Assembly (NCBI GenBank): GCA_041658685.1
Contig: JBAZZS010000001.1
Location: forward strand, 124,001 to 188,000
Direction: 5' to 3'
Origin: Candidatus Gracilibacteria bacterium
Lineage (GTDB): Bacteria; Patescibacteriota; Gracilibacteria; UBA1369; UBA12473
Length of the DNA: 64,000 nt
Shown here: positions 56,915 through 64,000 of the stretch, one piece after another
Numbering within the stretch: position 1 is the stretch's first letter
Layout of the letters: every line of letters begins with the position of its first letter
Notes under the pieces: generated by a model
The model's database searches: none
What the model was told of the DNA's origin: nothing
Seen by the model: only the letters and a program-made list of their open reading frames with translations
Program-made: the position numbers and the translations under genes

Positions 56915-57910
56915 ATGAAAAATTTCCTACTCAAAAATTGGCACGTTAAAATTTTGTCGCTCATCGCAGCCTCGGTGTTTTGGTTTTTTGTATTGAGCAG
57001 TGTGAGTACGTTTTTTGTGTACCCAACGGCATTGCCCATTGAGACGTTCAATGTGCCGGAAAATCTGGCGGTGGTGAATGCGCTCGGCGATGCCACGTTC
57101 ACCGTGCGGGCGGATCAGGAAATTTATAAAAATCTTACTTCCGATAATTTTACCGTGTATGTGGATTTGAAGGGATTGGTTGCCGGAGAGCAAACCGTAA
57201 ATGTATCCGTGAATTCCAAGAAAACCGATGTGGGAGTCGTAGCCATTGATCCGATTCAAGTGGTCGTGGTGTTGGAAGAACTTCAAACCAAAGAAATTCC
57301 GATCGAGTTTGAATTGCAAGGAAAGCCTGATTCCAATTATACGGCCGAGTGGGCAATGTTGCCCGATTTGGAGATCGAAGTGAGTGGAGCGGAAAGTGTT
57401 GTGGAAGACGCGGAAAAAGCCGTGGCTATCTTGATATTGACCGGCACTGAAACCGAGGACGTGTCGCGCATGGTTGAAATCAAGGTGTACAACGCGAAAG
57501 GGCAAGAATTGGGTCAGGTCACAACCAACCCTAAAACAGTGGAGTTAGACGTTACGATTGAGCCCGCGGAAGCGGTAAAAACCGTGGGAATCAAAGTGAA
57601 CACCGAAGGGGAAGTGGACGGCTATATCAGTCAGATTCAAACAATCCCCGATGTGGTGCAAATTCAAGGAGATGCGGATCTGTTGGAAGATATTGATTAT
57701 CTTGAAACAGAACCGATTTTTATTGAGCCCGGGCAAACAAAAATCACCGCTCGGGCCGAGTTGATACTTCCCGATGGCGTGAGTTTGGGAGAAGGGGAGT
57801 CGTCATTTGTTGAAGTGGAAATCGAAGTCGCACTTATCCAGACGCCAACAAATCTTGAAAATAATGTACTGGAGATTTCTTTACCCAGTCACGGAGCGTT
57901 AGCGGAGTGA
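56915..57910 (+). CDS. cdaR: YbbR-domain protein, CdaR-like regulator of CdaA
   Basis: 331 residues from ATG 56915. One N-terminal membrane helix (ILSLIAASVFWFFVLSSVSTF) with the characteristic NWHVKILSLIAA start, then repeated YbbR beta domains (VPENLAVVNALGDATFTVRADQEIYKNL; KEIPIEFELQGKPDSNY; KTVGIKVNTEGEVDGYISQIQTIPD) each ending in a VxVxGxxxxV-type strand. In Firmicutes CdaR binds CdaA and tunes c-di-AMP output. It is cotranscribed with cdaA. glmM, the usual third gene, is absent; aroD follows after a long C-run. Confidence 0.9.
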   Translation: MKNFLLKNWHVKILSLIAASVFWFFVLSSVSTFFVYPTALPIETFNVPENLAVVNALGDATFTVRADQEIYKNLTSDNFTVYVDLKGLVAGEQTVNVSVNSKKTDVGVVAIDPIQVVVVLEELQTKEIPIEFELQGKPDSNYTAEWAMLPDLEIEVSGAESVVEDAEKAVAILILTGTETEDVSRMVEIKVYNAKGQELGQVTTNPKTVELDVTIEPAEAVKTVGIKVNTEGEVDGYISQIQTIPDVVQIQGDADLLEDIDYLETEPIFIEPGQTKITARAELILPDGVSLGEGESSFVEVEIEVALIQTPTNLENNVLEISLPSHGALAE

Positions 57911-57913
57911 ATT

Positions 57914-57929
57914 CCCCCCCCCCCCCCCC
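57914..57929 (+). repeat. Poly-C tract (16 C)
   Basis: An uninterrupted run of 16 C four bases after the cdaR stop and 36 nt before the aroD start. Such tracts vary in length by slippage and are also prone to sequencing error. Confidence 0.9.
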
Positions 57930-57964
57930 ATAAATCCTAACTTCAAACCCCTAATTCCTGCATC

Positions 57965-58651
57965 ATGCCCCTTCACTGCCTTCCCATCCATGCGCCAACC
58001 ATGGCTTTGCTCGAGCAACGTTTACGGACCGAAGCCGACGATGCGGATGTGATTGAAATTCGACTCGATTGTATTCGCGATGTGCGTTTGGCTGAGATTT
58101 TTTTCGAAAAAGATCCCATAAAAAAACCGTTTTTGTTTGTGAATAAAGCACCGAGCGAAGGCGGATTGTTTTTGGGAAGTGAAGAAGAACGTGTGGAAAT
58201 GTTGGAGGAAATGATCGAGCGGGGAGCGCAGTATGTAGACGTATCGATCATTACCGACTTGAAGCTCATCAAGCGCTTGGTGAAGCGGAAAGGCGCGAAA
58301 ACGAAATTGATCCTTTCGTATCATAATTTTAAAGGGACACCGACTTTGACGACTTTAAAACGACTCGTTCGAAAAGCGAAAAAACAAGGCGCAGATTTGG
58401 TGAAAATTGCAACGTTTGTAAAAAACCCCAGAGAAAATGTGATTTTATTTGAGCTCACCGCGTGGGCCAAAGAGGAAAAAATCCAGATCATCACCCTGGG
58501 CATGGGAGAGGAAGGGCGCTTGAGTCGCATTGTGTGCCCGTTGCTCGGTTCAAAGATGTATTTTGCGCCGCTCAAAAAAGGCGACGAAACCGCCCCCGGC
58601 CAACTCACCAAAGAGGAATTGGAAACCGCTTGGAGCGCAATGGGGGTGTAG
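57965..58651 (+). CDS. aroD: Type I 3-dehydroquinate dehydratase
   Basis: 228 residues. Class I AroD barrel with EIRLDCI (E31, R33 substrate binding), KLILSYHNF (catalytic H120) and GADLVKIATF (Schiff-base K147), then IQIITLGMGEEGRLSRI and PGQLTKEELETAW. It converts 3-dehydroquinate to 3-dehydroshikimate in the shikimate pathway. No other shikimate gene is in the window. The leader is AACCCCTAATTCCTGCATC before ATG. Confidence 0.94.
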   Translation: MPLHCLPIHAPTMALLEQRLRTEADDADVIEIRLDCIRDVRLAEIFFEKDPIKKPFLFVNKAPSEGGLFLGSEEERVEMLEEMIERGAQYVDVSIITDLKLIKRLVKRKGAKTKLILSYHNFKGTPTLTTLKRLVRKAKKQGADLVKIATFVKNPRENVILFELTAWAKEEKIQIITLGMGEEGRLSRIVCPLLGSKMYFAPLKKGDETAPGQLTKEELETAWSAMGV

Positions 58652-58683
58652 GGTATACTCCGCGCGCAAATCGTGAAAATCTT

Positions 58684-58712
58684 TTGCTTAAAAGGAGGAT
58701 TTTTGCTATAAT
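58684..58712 (+). promoter_or_regulatory. Promoter upstream of the 58745 gene
   Basis: TTGCTT (58684-58689), a 17-nt spacer and consensus TATAAT (58707-58712), 32 nt before the ATG. Confidence 0.6.
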
Positions 58713-58744
58713 AATAAGAATATTTTAAAAATAATTTAATAAAT

Positions 58745-59650
58745 ATGGGAATAGGAGAGCCGGAGGGAAATTTAGGCGATGGAGAGAGTAAAGCTGACGT
58801 GGAGCAAGCGCCAGTTCCATTGAGCGCGCCGGACAGGAGTGAAACCTCCGAATCAACATTGCCCGCCGTCAGAAGTCGGAGGATAGGCAAGTTAAGTGCT
58901 AAAGGGGAACAAAGAATTCACTGCTGGCTTGATAAATTGGGACGAGCTCTGGAAAGGAAAAGAGGGGGGAAAAGATTTTCGGAGGTATTTTTAAAAGCGA
59001 GCGCCTCAGCATTATTATCTTATCTCAAGGGACATATGAGTGGGGAAGCGAAAGAAATTTTTGTTTTTGTCCCTATAAAAGGAAGCGTATTTTACTCAGA
59101 GTATGATTTAGATGCAGAATTTTATTTAGAAGAAAAGTGGGGGATGGAAGAAGAATTAAAAAGATTAGAAAAAATAATGCAAAAGGCGCCAACGGCCATC
59201 GAAAAATTTCCGGAAGAAAGGCGCGTGACATTTCAACGAAGAAAAGAGGCATGGGAACGATATAAGGGGTCAATTCCTCAATGCATTAAAAAATTAAGAG
59301 AAAAATTAGTAAAAATGGACGCAATTTTTGATATTGAAACAACGGTTTCTCCTAAAGCGACGGTCTGTGGAGACTTAAATAGCCCAGAAGAAAAAGAAGT
59401 AATGGAAATACAAATTGGAAAAATAATGCAACCGGCAATTGAAAAGGGACAATTGATTATTGTCGAAGTTAAGCCAGGCGAAAATCAAAAGACGGAAAAT
59501 ATTATTTTAATCGAAATATGGAAATTGAATTCTTCTTGGGTTGATAAAGCCTTATTCCCTCCAATAGAAAAAAAGCCCAAGGATCCTACTCGAGCCGTGA
59601 AGAGAACCAGAAGAAGATTGGCTAAAAATGCATCAATAAAAAATGGTTGA
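58745..59650 (+). CDS. Hypothetical charged protein (301 aa)
   Basis: Unrecognised. The first 45 residues are Gly/Glu/Pro-rich and probably disordered; residues 55-110 are a helical region (RIHCWLDKLGRALERKRGG); 125-190 is a charged coiled-coil-like part (MEEELKRLEKIMQKAPTAIE); 215-270 is probably beta (QLIIVEVKPGENQKTENIIL); the end is Lys/Arg-rich (RAVKRTRRRLAKNA). There is no catalytic motif. Its AT-rich codons with many AGA/AAA differ from aroD and ychF on either side, as in the other unknown accessory genes. It has its own promoter. Confidence 0.5.
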   Translation: MGIGEPEGNLGDGESKADVEQAPVPLSAPDRSETSESTLPAVRSRRIGKLSAKGEQRIHCWLDKLGRALERKRGGKRFSEVFLKASASALLSYLKGHMSGEAKEIFVFVPIKGSVFYSEYDLDAEFYLEEKWGMEEELKRLEKIMQKAPTAIEKFPEERRVTFQRRKEAWERYKGSIPQCIKKLREKLVKMDAIFDIETTVSPKATVCGDLNSPEEKEVMEIQIGKIMQPAIEKGQLIIVEVKPGENQKTENIILIEIWKLNSSWVDKALFPPIEKKPKDPTRAVKRTRRRLAKNASIKNG

Positions 59651-59747
59651 AAAGACTCCCCCTATTCCAGAGTAACCACTTTCCCCATTTTCCCGTTGAG
59701 TCTTTTGTGCAATGGACTTTTTTGCGTTGGCCCGCTATTTTAACGTC

Positions 59748-60842
59748 ATGTCTCTTCAAATCGCCATTGTCGGCCTCCCCAATGTTGGAAAATCCACCCT
59801 CTTCAACGCGCTCACCAAATCGAGCGGCGCCATGGTGGGGAATTATCCGTTTTGCACCATTGACCCCAATGTGGGAGTGGTCGAGGTGCCGGACGAGCGC
59901 CTGCAAAAGCTCGCAACTCTCGTGACTCCGGAAAAAATTGTGCCCGCGATTGTGGAATTTGTGGATGTCGCAGGCTTGGTCAAAGGCGCGAGCGAGGGCG
60001 AAGGCTTGGGCAATAAATTCCTAGCCCACATTCGCGAGTGCAACGCCATTGCCGAGGTGGTGCGCGTGTTCAAGGACCCAAATGTGATCCATGTGAACGG
60101 AAGCGTGGAGCCCAAACGCGATCGTGAAATTCTCGAAGCTGAATTGATTTTGGCAGACCTTCAAACCCTCGATGGGCGCATGGGAAAACTTGAAAAAGAA
60201 GTTCGCGGAGGCGATAAAGACGCTAAAGTTTTACTGCCATTGGCTCAGCGGCTGAGAGATGAGCTGAATCAAGGAAAACTCGCCAACAACGTAGAAATGA
60301 ACCCCGAAGAAAAAGCATTGGTAAAATCTCTTCAACTCATCACCAGCAAACCGGTTTTGTATGTCGTCAACCTTCACGAAGACGAAATCAAAACATTTGA
60401 TGAAAAATCCGCGCGCGAACAACTCGGACTCCCTGCCACAGCCACGATCATCCCCATTTCTGCAAAAATCGAACAGGAATTGGGGCAATTGGCAGAAGCG
60501 GAATCTCAAGAATTTCTCAAGGAATTGGGGCTCACCCAGCCCGGATTACATACCTTAATTCGTGCCGCGTACGACACGCTCGGATTGCACCATTATTTCA
60601 CCGCAGGCCCGATGGAGGTTCGTGCCTGGACCGTCCGAAAAGGCGCGTTGGCCCCCGAAGCCGCAGGCGTGATTCACACGGATTTTGAAAAAGGATTCAT
60701 CCGCGCCGAAGTGATCTCTTACGACGATTACGTCCGCGATGGCAGCGAGCTCTCAGCCAAAGAAAAAGGCCACATGCGCCTCGAAGGCAAAGAATACGCG
60801 GTCAAAGATGGAGATGTGATGCATTTCAGACACGCAGCGTAG
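59748..60842 (+). CDS. ychF: Ribosome-associated ATPase YchF
   Basis: 364 residues from ATG 59748, the family's usual start (SLQIAIVGLPNVGKSTLFNAL). OBG-family P-loop with GLPNVGKST, the switch region EFVDVAGLVKGASEGEGLGNKFL, and YVVNLHEDE/IPISAKIEQEL at the nucleotide site; the C-terminal TGS-like domain is YFTAGPMEVRAWTVRKGALAPEAAGVIHTDFEKGFI. YchF prefers ATP over GTP and binds ribosomes. 12 codons of open frame precede the chosen start and are not conserved-looking. A family A repeat starts 4 nt after the stop. Confidence 0.95.
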   Translation: MSLQIAIVGLPNVGKSTLFNALTKSSGAMVGNYPFCTIDPNVGVVEVPDERLQKLATLVTPEKIVPAIVEFVDVAGLVKGASEGEGLGNKFLAHIRECNAIAEVVRVFKDPNVIHVNGSVEPKRDREILEAELILADLQTLDGRMGKLEKEVRGGDKDAKVLLPLAQRLRDELNQGKLANNVEMNPEEKALVKSLQLITSKPVLYVVNLHEDEIKTFDEKSAREQLGLPATATIIPISAKIEQELGQLAEAESQEFLKELGLTQPGLHTLIRAAYDTLGLHHYFTAGPMEVRAWTVRKGALAPEAAGVIHTDFEKGFIRAEVISYDDYVRDGSELSAKEKGHMRLEGKEYAVKDGDVMHFRHAA

Positions 60843-60846
60843 CGCA

Positions 60847-60879
60847 CGCACGCAGCGAAGCGGAGTGCGCTTCCCGCAT
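60847..60879 (+). repeat. Family A repeat after ychF
   Basis: CGCAC (60847-60851), GCAGCGAAGCGGA, GTGCG (60865-60869), CTTCCCGCAT, then TTTATTTC. It is placed as a terminator would be, between ychF and the HisA-like gene. Confidence 0.7.
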
Positions 60880-60900
60880 TTTATTTCTCTCCATCTCCCA

Positions 60901-61656
60901 ATGTTAATTATTCCCTCCCTCTACATCGAAAAAGGCCGCACGGTCTCGCTTTACAAAGGCGAGGAGAATGAGCAAAAAACCGTGTACAACAAATCGCCGC
61001 TGAATGTGGCAAAAAGTTTTGAAAAACAAGGAGCATCCCTCATTCATATCATCGACATTGACGCCTCGCGCGGGCAGGGGAGCAACAACCTGGATTTGAT
61101 TAAAAAAATCGTAAATGAATTGAAAATTCCCATCGAAATCGGAGGCGGAATTCGAACCCTCGCCAACATTGAAGCGTTATTTTCCGTGGGCGTGAAACGG
61201 GTGGTTTTGGGGGTTTCCGCGGAACCGATTTTGGAAGAGGCGCTCAAAAAATACGGGCCGGACCGCATTGTGTTGGGCATCAAGGCGCGGAAAAGTTTTG
61301 TGGAATCCGACAACCTTCCTCCGGATTCGGACGAGGTCCTTGAGGTTGCGGAAAAAGCGCTGGCCAAAGGGGTCCGTTACATGGTGTACAAAGACCTGGA
61401 ACGGGAAGGCACTTTATTTCATCCCAATTATGACGAGATTGAACGCCTGTTGTTTTTTCTCGGAGGAAAAGCAAAGATTTTTTCATCCGGGGGAGTGACA
61501 ACACTCGAGGATTTGTCTATTTTGCGCAACTTGGGCGCTACCGGCGTTTTGGTGAGCCGCGCTTTGCTCGAATACAAAATTGACCTCAAAGAAGCGATTC
61601 GTTACTGCGAAACCCCGGAGGATAAGCTGTTTGCGTTGGCGCTGGGCAATCCCTAA
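60901..61656 (+). CDS. HisA/HisF-family barrel protein lacking both catalytic aspartates
   Basis: 251 residues from ATG 60901, after the C/U-rich leader TTTCTCTCCATCTCCCA. The HisA-type half-barrel signatures are present: LIHIIDIDASRGQG, IPIEIGGGIRTLANIEALFSVGVKRVVLG and GGVTTLEDLSILRNLGATGVLVSRALLE, all phosphate-binding loops. However position 8, the general-acid/base Asp of HisA/HisF (PALDL), is Tyr (IPSLYI), and the second catalytic Asp (SLDxR) is Gly (VLGIKARK). The barrel therefore probably does not isomerise ProFAR; it may bind a phosphorylated ligand or do other chemistry. No other histidine gene is nearby. Confidence 0.8.
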   Translation: MLIIPSLYIEKGRTVSLYKGEENEQKTVYNKSPLNVAKSFEKQGASLIHIIDIDASRGQGSNNLDLIKKIVNELKIPIEIGGGIRTLANIEALFSVGVKRVVLGVSAEPILEEALKKYGPDRIVLGIKARKSFVESDNLPPDSDEVLEVAEKALAKGVRYMVYKDLEREGTLFHPNYDEIERLLFFLGGKAKIFSSGGVTTLEDLSILRNLGATGVLVSRALLEYKIDLKEAIRYCETPEDKLFALALGNP

Positions 61657-61670
61657 AAACCTCCAAAGAA

Positions 61671-61925
61671 AAAGGGGTGGTGTTTCCGAGGGCGCATTGC
61701 CAAGGCTATTTTTAGGCAAGCGGAAGGGGAAATTTTTGTGAACCAGACACGCAGCGAAGCGAAGTGTCGCATTTTGAATTTTTGAATTCGAATTCAATGG
61801 ACCCTTCGTCCCTTCAGGACTGCGGGTCTGCGAAACATTTCGCTCCCATGTGAACGAAAATTCTTCCCGACCGCTTGCCAAGAAGATTCTCCTCCTGCGA
61901 TCGAGGGAATACCCATCCCTTTTTC
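61671..61925. repeat. Family C nested palindrome, longest copy (about 255 nt)
   Basis: Three nested stems. The outer arms are 61671-61695 (GTGGTGTTTCCGAGGGCGCA) and 61896-61925 (TGCGATCGAGGGAATACCCA). The middle arms are 61715-61743 (GGCAAGCGGAAGGGGAAATT) and 61850-61879 (ATTCTTCCCGACCGCTTGCC). The inner hairpin GACAC (61746-61750)/GTGTC (61764-61768) has the family A core. It ends within 1 nt of the RelA/SpoT stop codon. Confidence 0.7.
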
Positions 61926-63932
61926 TCAATGCATCAGATAAAAATTATGAACATCCTCCATTGAGTGCAACGCATTAAAAACATTGCGCAATTGTTTCAT
62001 TTCCAGCACCTCCACCACCATAACAATGCAGGTGGTTTTTTCCGTGGGATTATCCGTGACATTCACTTGGTGAATATTTACATTCAAATTTGCAAGAAAG
62101 ATCCCGATATCACGCAACAGTCCAACCCGATCCTTCACTTTTAAAAATAATTTTACTCGATAATACGCCGTGGGCTTGGTGTTGGATAAAATCGTTAAAT
62201 GCGGTTCTTTTTTGCGGTCTCCACTTTTGGCAAAAGAATAAGGATGCACCATGCGCGACGGTGAGCCCAAAATTTCTTCCTTGGTGTAAAGATTTTCAAT
62301 GATTTTATCTTCCGGGATCGATCCGTTGCCCACCCTTTCCAAAAATTCATGCCAGTTTTTGGATTGGAAAAATTCAACCAGTTGTTTCTTTTTTTCTTCG
62401 GGTAAAGTTTCAATTTCATGCCTGCCATACAAATGCAATTCTTTTTTCATAAAACTCGCGCCGGCTCGATGACATTGTTCCGAACTTTGTTGTTTGAGCG
62501 ATTCTTTGATGCGATGCCGCGCCAAGCTGGTTTTGATTTTATCGAGCCATTCGCGTTTGGGTAATTTTTGATTCGGAGACGTAAGCACCTCCACCACGTC
62601 GCCGGTTTTGAGCACCGTGGTCACACTGCATTCCTCTCCGTTAAGACGCAATCGCACCGCATGGTCGCCAAGATTGTTTTGGAGATGATACGCAAAATCG
62701 ATGCCAATCGCGCCTTGAGGTAAATCCACAACGTCTCCATAAGGGGTAAACACAAAGATTCGATCCTGAAAAATATCCACTTTGAGGTTTTCCAAAAAGT
62801 CGAAATTGCTTTTGAGCTCGCGTTGAAGGTCCAGCACTTTTTTAACCCAAGTGGATCGTTTTTTGATTTCTTTTCGAAACGTGGATGGGGGCATGGAGGC
62901 CAGTTCTTTGTAGAAAAAGTGGGAGGCAATGCCGTATTCCGCTTCAAAATGCATTTCATGTGTGCGAATTTGAAACTCGGTGGGGGCCCCGTTGATCCCG
63001 AAAACCGTGGTGTGCAAACTTTGATACCCATTCGCTTTCGGCACTGCAATGTAGTCTTTGACCCGTCCGGATTTGGGGGGAAATAAGGAATGGATCACCC
63101 CCAGCACGCGATAACACGTTTCCCGATCTTTCACGACCACGCGTACCGCCAGTAAATCATTGATGTCTTGGAATCGTTGGCCTTTATCGATCATTTTCCT
63201 AAAAATGCTGTACAGACTTTTGGGACGAGCATGAACTTCGGCTTTGATGCCGTTTTTTTTGAGTCGCCACATCACTTTATGCGTGGTGTCTGCGAGTATT
63301 TTTTCTTGATGCGGTGTGTTTTGCTCCACCAAATAGGCGAGTTTTTTATATTCGTTGGGATGAATGTAGAAAAAACACAGATTTTCAAGGTCGGATTTGA
63401 GCTCCCAAACGCCGAGCAAGTTGGCGATCGGGACATAAATTTCCATGGTTTCTTTGGCGATGCGGAGTTGTTTTTCTTTTCGCACATGCGAAAGGGTTCG
63501 CATGTTGTGTAAACGGTCCGCAAGTTTGATCAAAATAATGCGAAGATCGCGCGCACTGTGCAGAAAAAATTTACGCAAAGAATCCACCTGGCGAGCCAGC
63601 ATATCGTGGCGGTATTTCACTTTGGATAATTTAGTGACGCCTCTCACTAAAAACGCCACATTTTTTCCGAAACGTTCTTCCACATATTTTATGGTATAAG
63701 GCGTGTCTTCCACCACATCATGCAAAAAACAAGCGATCAGCGTGTCTTCGTCCACGCGGAGTTTTAATAGGATCAAGGCCACTTCGGTAGGGTGGGTGAT
63801 GTAAGGCGTTCCATCCATTCGTTTTTGCCCTTCATGCGCACGCATGGCAAAATTATAAGCCGCCTTGAGTCGCTTTTCATTCAAATGCGGAAGATACTTT
63901 TTAGCCTGTTTGGTGATGGTGGCGATTGGCAT
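61926..63932 (-). CDS. RelA/SpoT-type bifunctional (p)ppGpp synthetase/hydrolase
   Basis: 668 residues. The HD hydrolase domain has AHEGQKRMDGTPYITHP (H33, H47) and ACFLHDVVEDT (H71-D72), intact, so hydrolysis is likely. The synthetase domain (about 225-335) has KSLYSIFRKM, DLLAVRVVV and PKANGYQSLHTTVFG. The TGS domain (about 385-445) has DRIFVFTPYGDVVDLPQGA and the C-terminal ACT domain (about 590-668) VKDRVGLLRDIGIFLANLNVNIHQ. It controls the stringent response on the ribosome. Only one long RSH is seen, so it must probably make and degrade (p)ppGpp. The remaining 63933-64000 is AT-rich leader with no gene. Confidence 0.95.
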   Translation of the reverse strand: MPIATITKQAKKYLPHLNEKRLKAAYNFAMRAHEGQKRMDGTPYITHPTEVALILLKLRVDEDTLIACFLHDVVEDTPYTIKYVEERFGKNVAFLVRGVTKLSKVKYRHDMLARQVDSLRKFFLHSARDLRIILIKLADRLHNMRTLSHVRKEKQLRIAKETMEIYVPIANLLGVWELKSDLENLCFFYIHPNEYKKLAYLVEQNTPHQEKILADTTHKVMWRLKKNGIKAEVHARPKSLYSIFRKMIDKGQRFQDINDLLAVRVVVKDRETCYRVLGVIHSLFPPKSGRVKDYIAVPKANGYQSLHTTVFGINGAPTEFQIRTHEMHFEAEYGIASHFFYKELASMPPSTFRKEIKKRSTWVKKVLDLQRELKSNFDFLENLKVDIFQDRIFVFTPYGDVVDLPQGAIGIDFAYHLQNNLGDHAVRLRLNGEECSVTTVLKTGDVVEVLTSPNQKLPKREWLDKIKTSLARHRIKESLKQQSSEQCHRAGASFMKKELHLYGRHEIETLPEEKKKQLVEFFQSKNWHEFLERVGNGSIPEDKIIENLYTKEEILGSPSRMVHPYSFAKSGDRKKEPHLTILSNTKPTAYYRVKLFLKVKDRVGLLRDIGIFLANLNVNIHQVNVTDNPTEKTTCIVMVVEVLEMKQLRNVFNALHSMEDVHNFYLMH

Positions 63933-64000
63933 AGAAAGGGAAAATCGCTACAATTACAATAATAAAGGATTATCTCATGAGATTTGGAAAGATGCAAATT

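Noticed and set aside
62440..62475. Family A repeat within the RelA/SpoT gene (peptide CHRAGAS resembles the repeat peptide)
   Set aside because: The nucleotide sequence does not keep the stem or the CCCCGCAT tail; similarity is limited to a few residues.
1..64000. Possible recoding of TGA as Gly, as in Gracilibacteria
   Set aside because: Several well-defined genes (the first antitoxin, glnA, tsaB, aroD region) end at TGA at the expected place and no conserved gene reads through TGA.
1..64000. CRISPR array or cas genes
   Set aside because: No regularly spaced direct repeats of 25-40 nt and no Cas motifs; the only tandem array is the 7-bp repeat at 41187.

Overview
The window looks like a chromosomal segment of a Patescibacteria/CPR-type bacterium, possibly Peregrinibacteria-like. 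This placement is an inference. It rests on compact single-copy housekeeping genes mixed with many small unknown proteins, three large Cys-rich proteins of a kind I associate with CPR genomes, dispersed palindromic repeats, and U/C-rich gene leaders that lack Shine-Dalgarno sequences. TGA works as a normal stop codon, so the Gracilibacteria/SR1 glycine recoding does not apply. No rRNA, CRISPR array, transposase or prophage was seen.

Layout. 1-8.2 kb: an LCP cell-wall ligase (cut by the left edge), a toxin-antitoxin pair, RNase HI, thioredoxin, a giant amidase/SpoIID cell-wall hydrolase and TsaB. 8.2-11.6 kb: an accessory stretch with small unknown ORFs, a candidate small RNA, a compositionally foreign lipoprotein between inverted repeats, a Lys-periodic peptide and an HNH protein. 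11.7-23 kb: rsmI, leuS, a LOG-family protein, a cNMP-binding protein, a membrane protein and rpsO-pnp. 23-28.4 kb: a Upf1-like helicase, an 800-base structured region without convincing genes, and an AAA/DUF4143 ATPase behind a palindromic operator. 28.4-31.2 kb and 46.4-53.2 kb: three large Cys-rich proteins arranged with three TrmB-family regulators, one of which follows glutamine synthetase. 31-41.5 kb: lipoprotein and unknown genes, tRNA-Gly, an M20 hydrolase, a secreted propeller protein, a carbonic-anhydrase-like protein and a probably phase-variable STAND-type ATPase. 41.5-46.3 kb: a BaiN-like flavoprotein, a TPR protein, a DsbA-like protein and mutY. 53-64 kb: a second toxin-antitoxin pair, PAP2, tRNA-Phe, FNR, cdaA-cdaR (c-di-AMP), aroD, ychF, a HisA-like barrel and a bifunctional RelA/SpoT.

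The main cross-cutting signal is a set of dispersed palindromes. Family A is a GC-rich hairpin (CGCAC...GTGCG or GACAC...GTGTC) followed by a CCCCGCAT tail. Family B pairs ATGGTTCG with CTCACCATGACA. Family C is a 100-250 nt nested palindrome whose inner stems differ in sequence but keep pairing. Family D is ATGGCTTA-AA-TAAGCCAT. Most copies lie between genes, often where a terminator would be, but family A has also entered reading frames and been kept as peptide: in one Cys-rich protein, in the flavoprotein (together with family D and another palindrome), and in the CdaA tail.

The best candidate for an undescribed system is the recurring association of a TrmB regulator, a Cys-rich repeat protein and, at two of the three loci, a family C palindrome just upstream of the Cys-rich gene.
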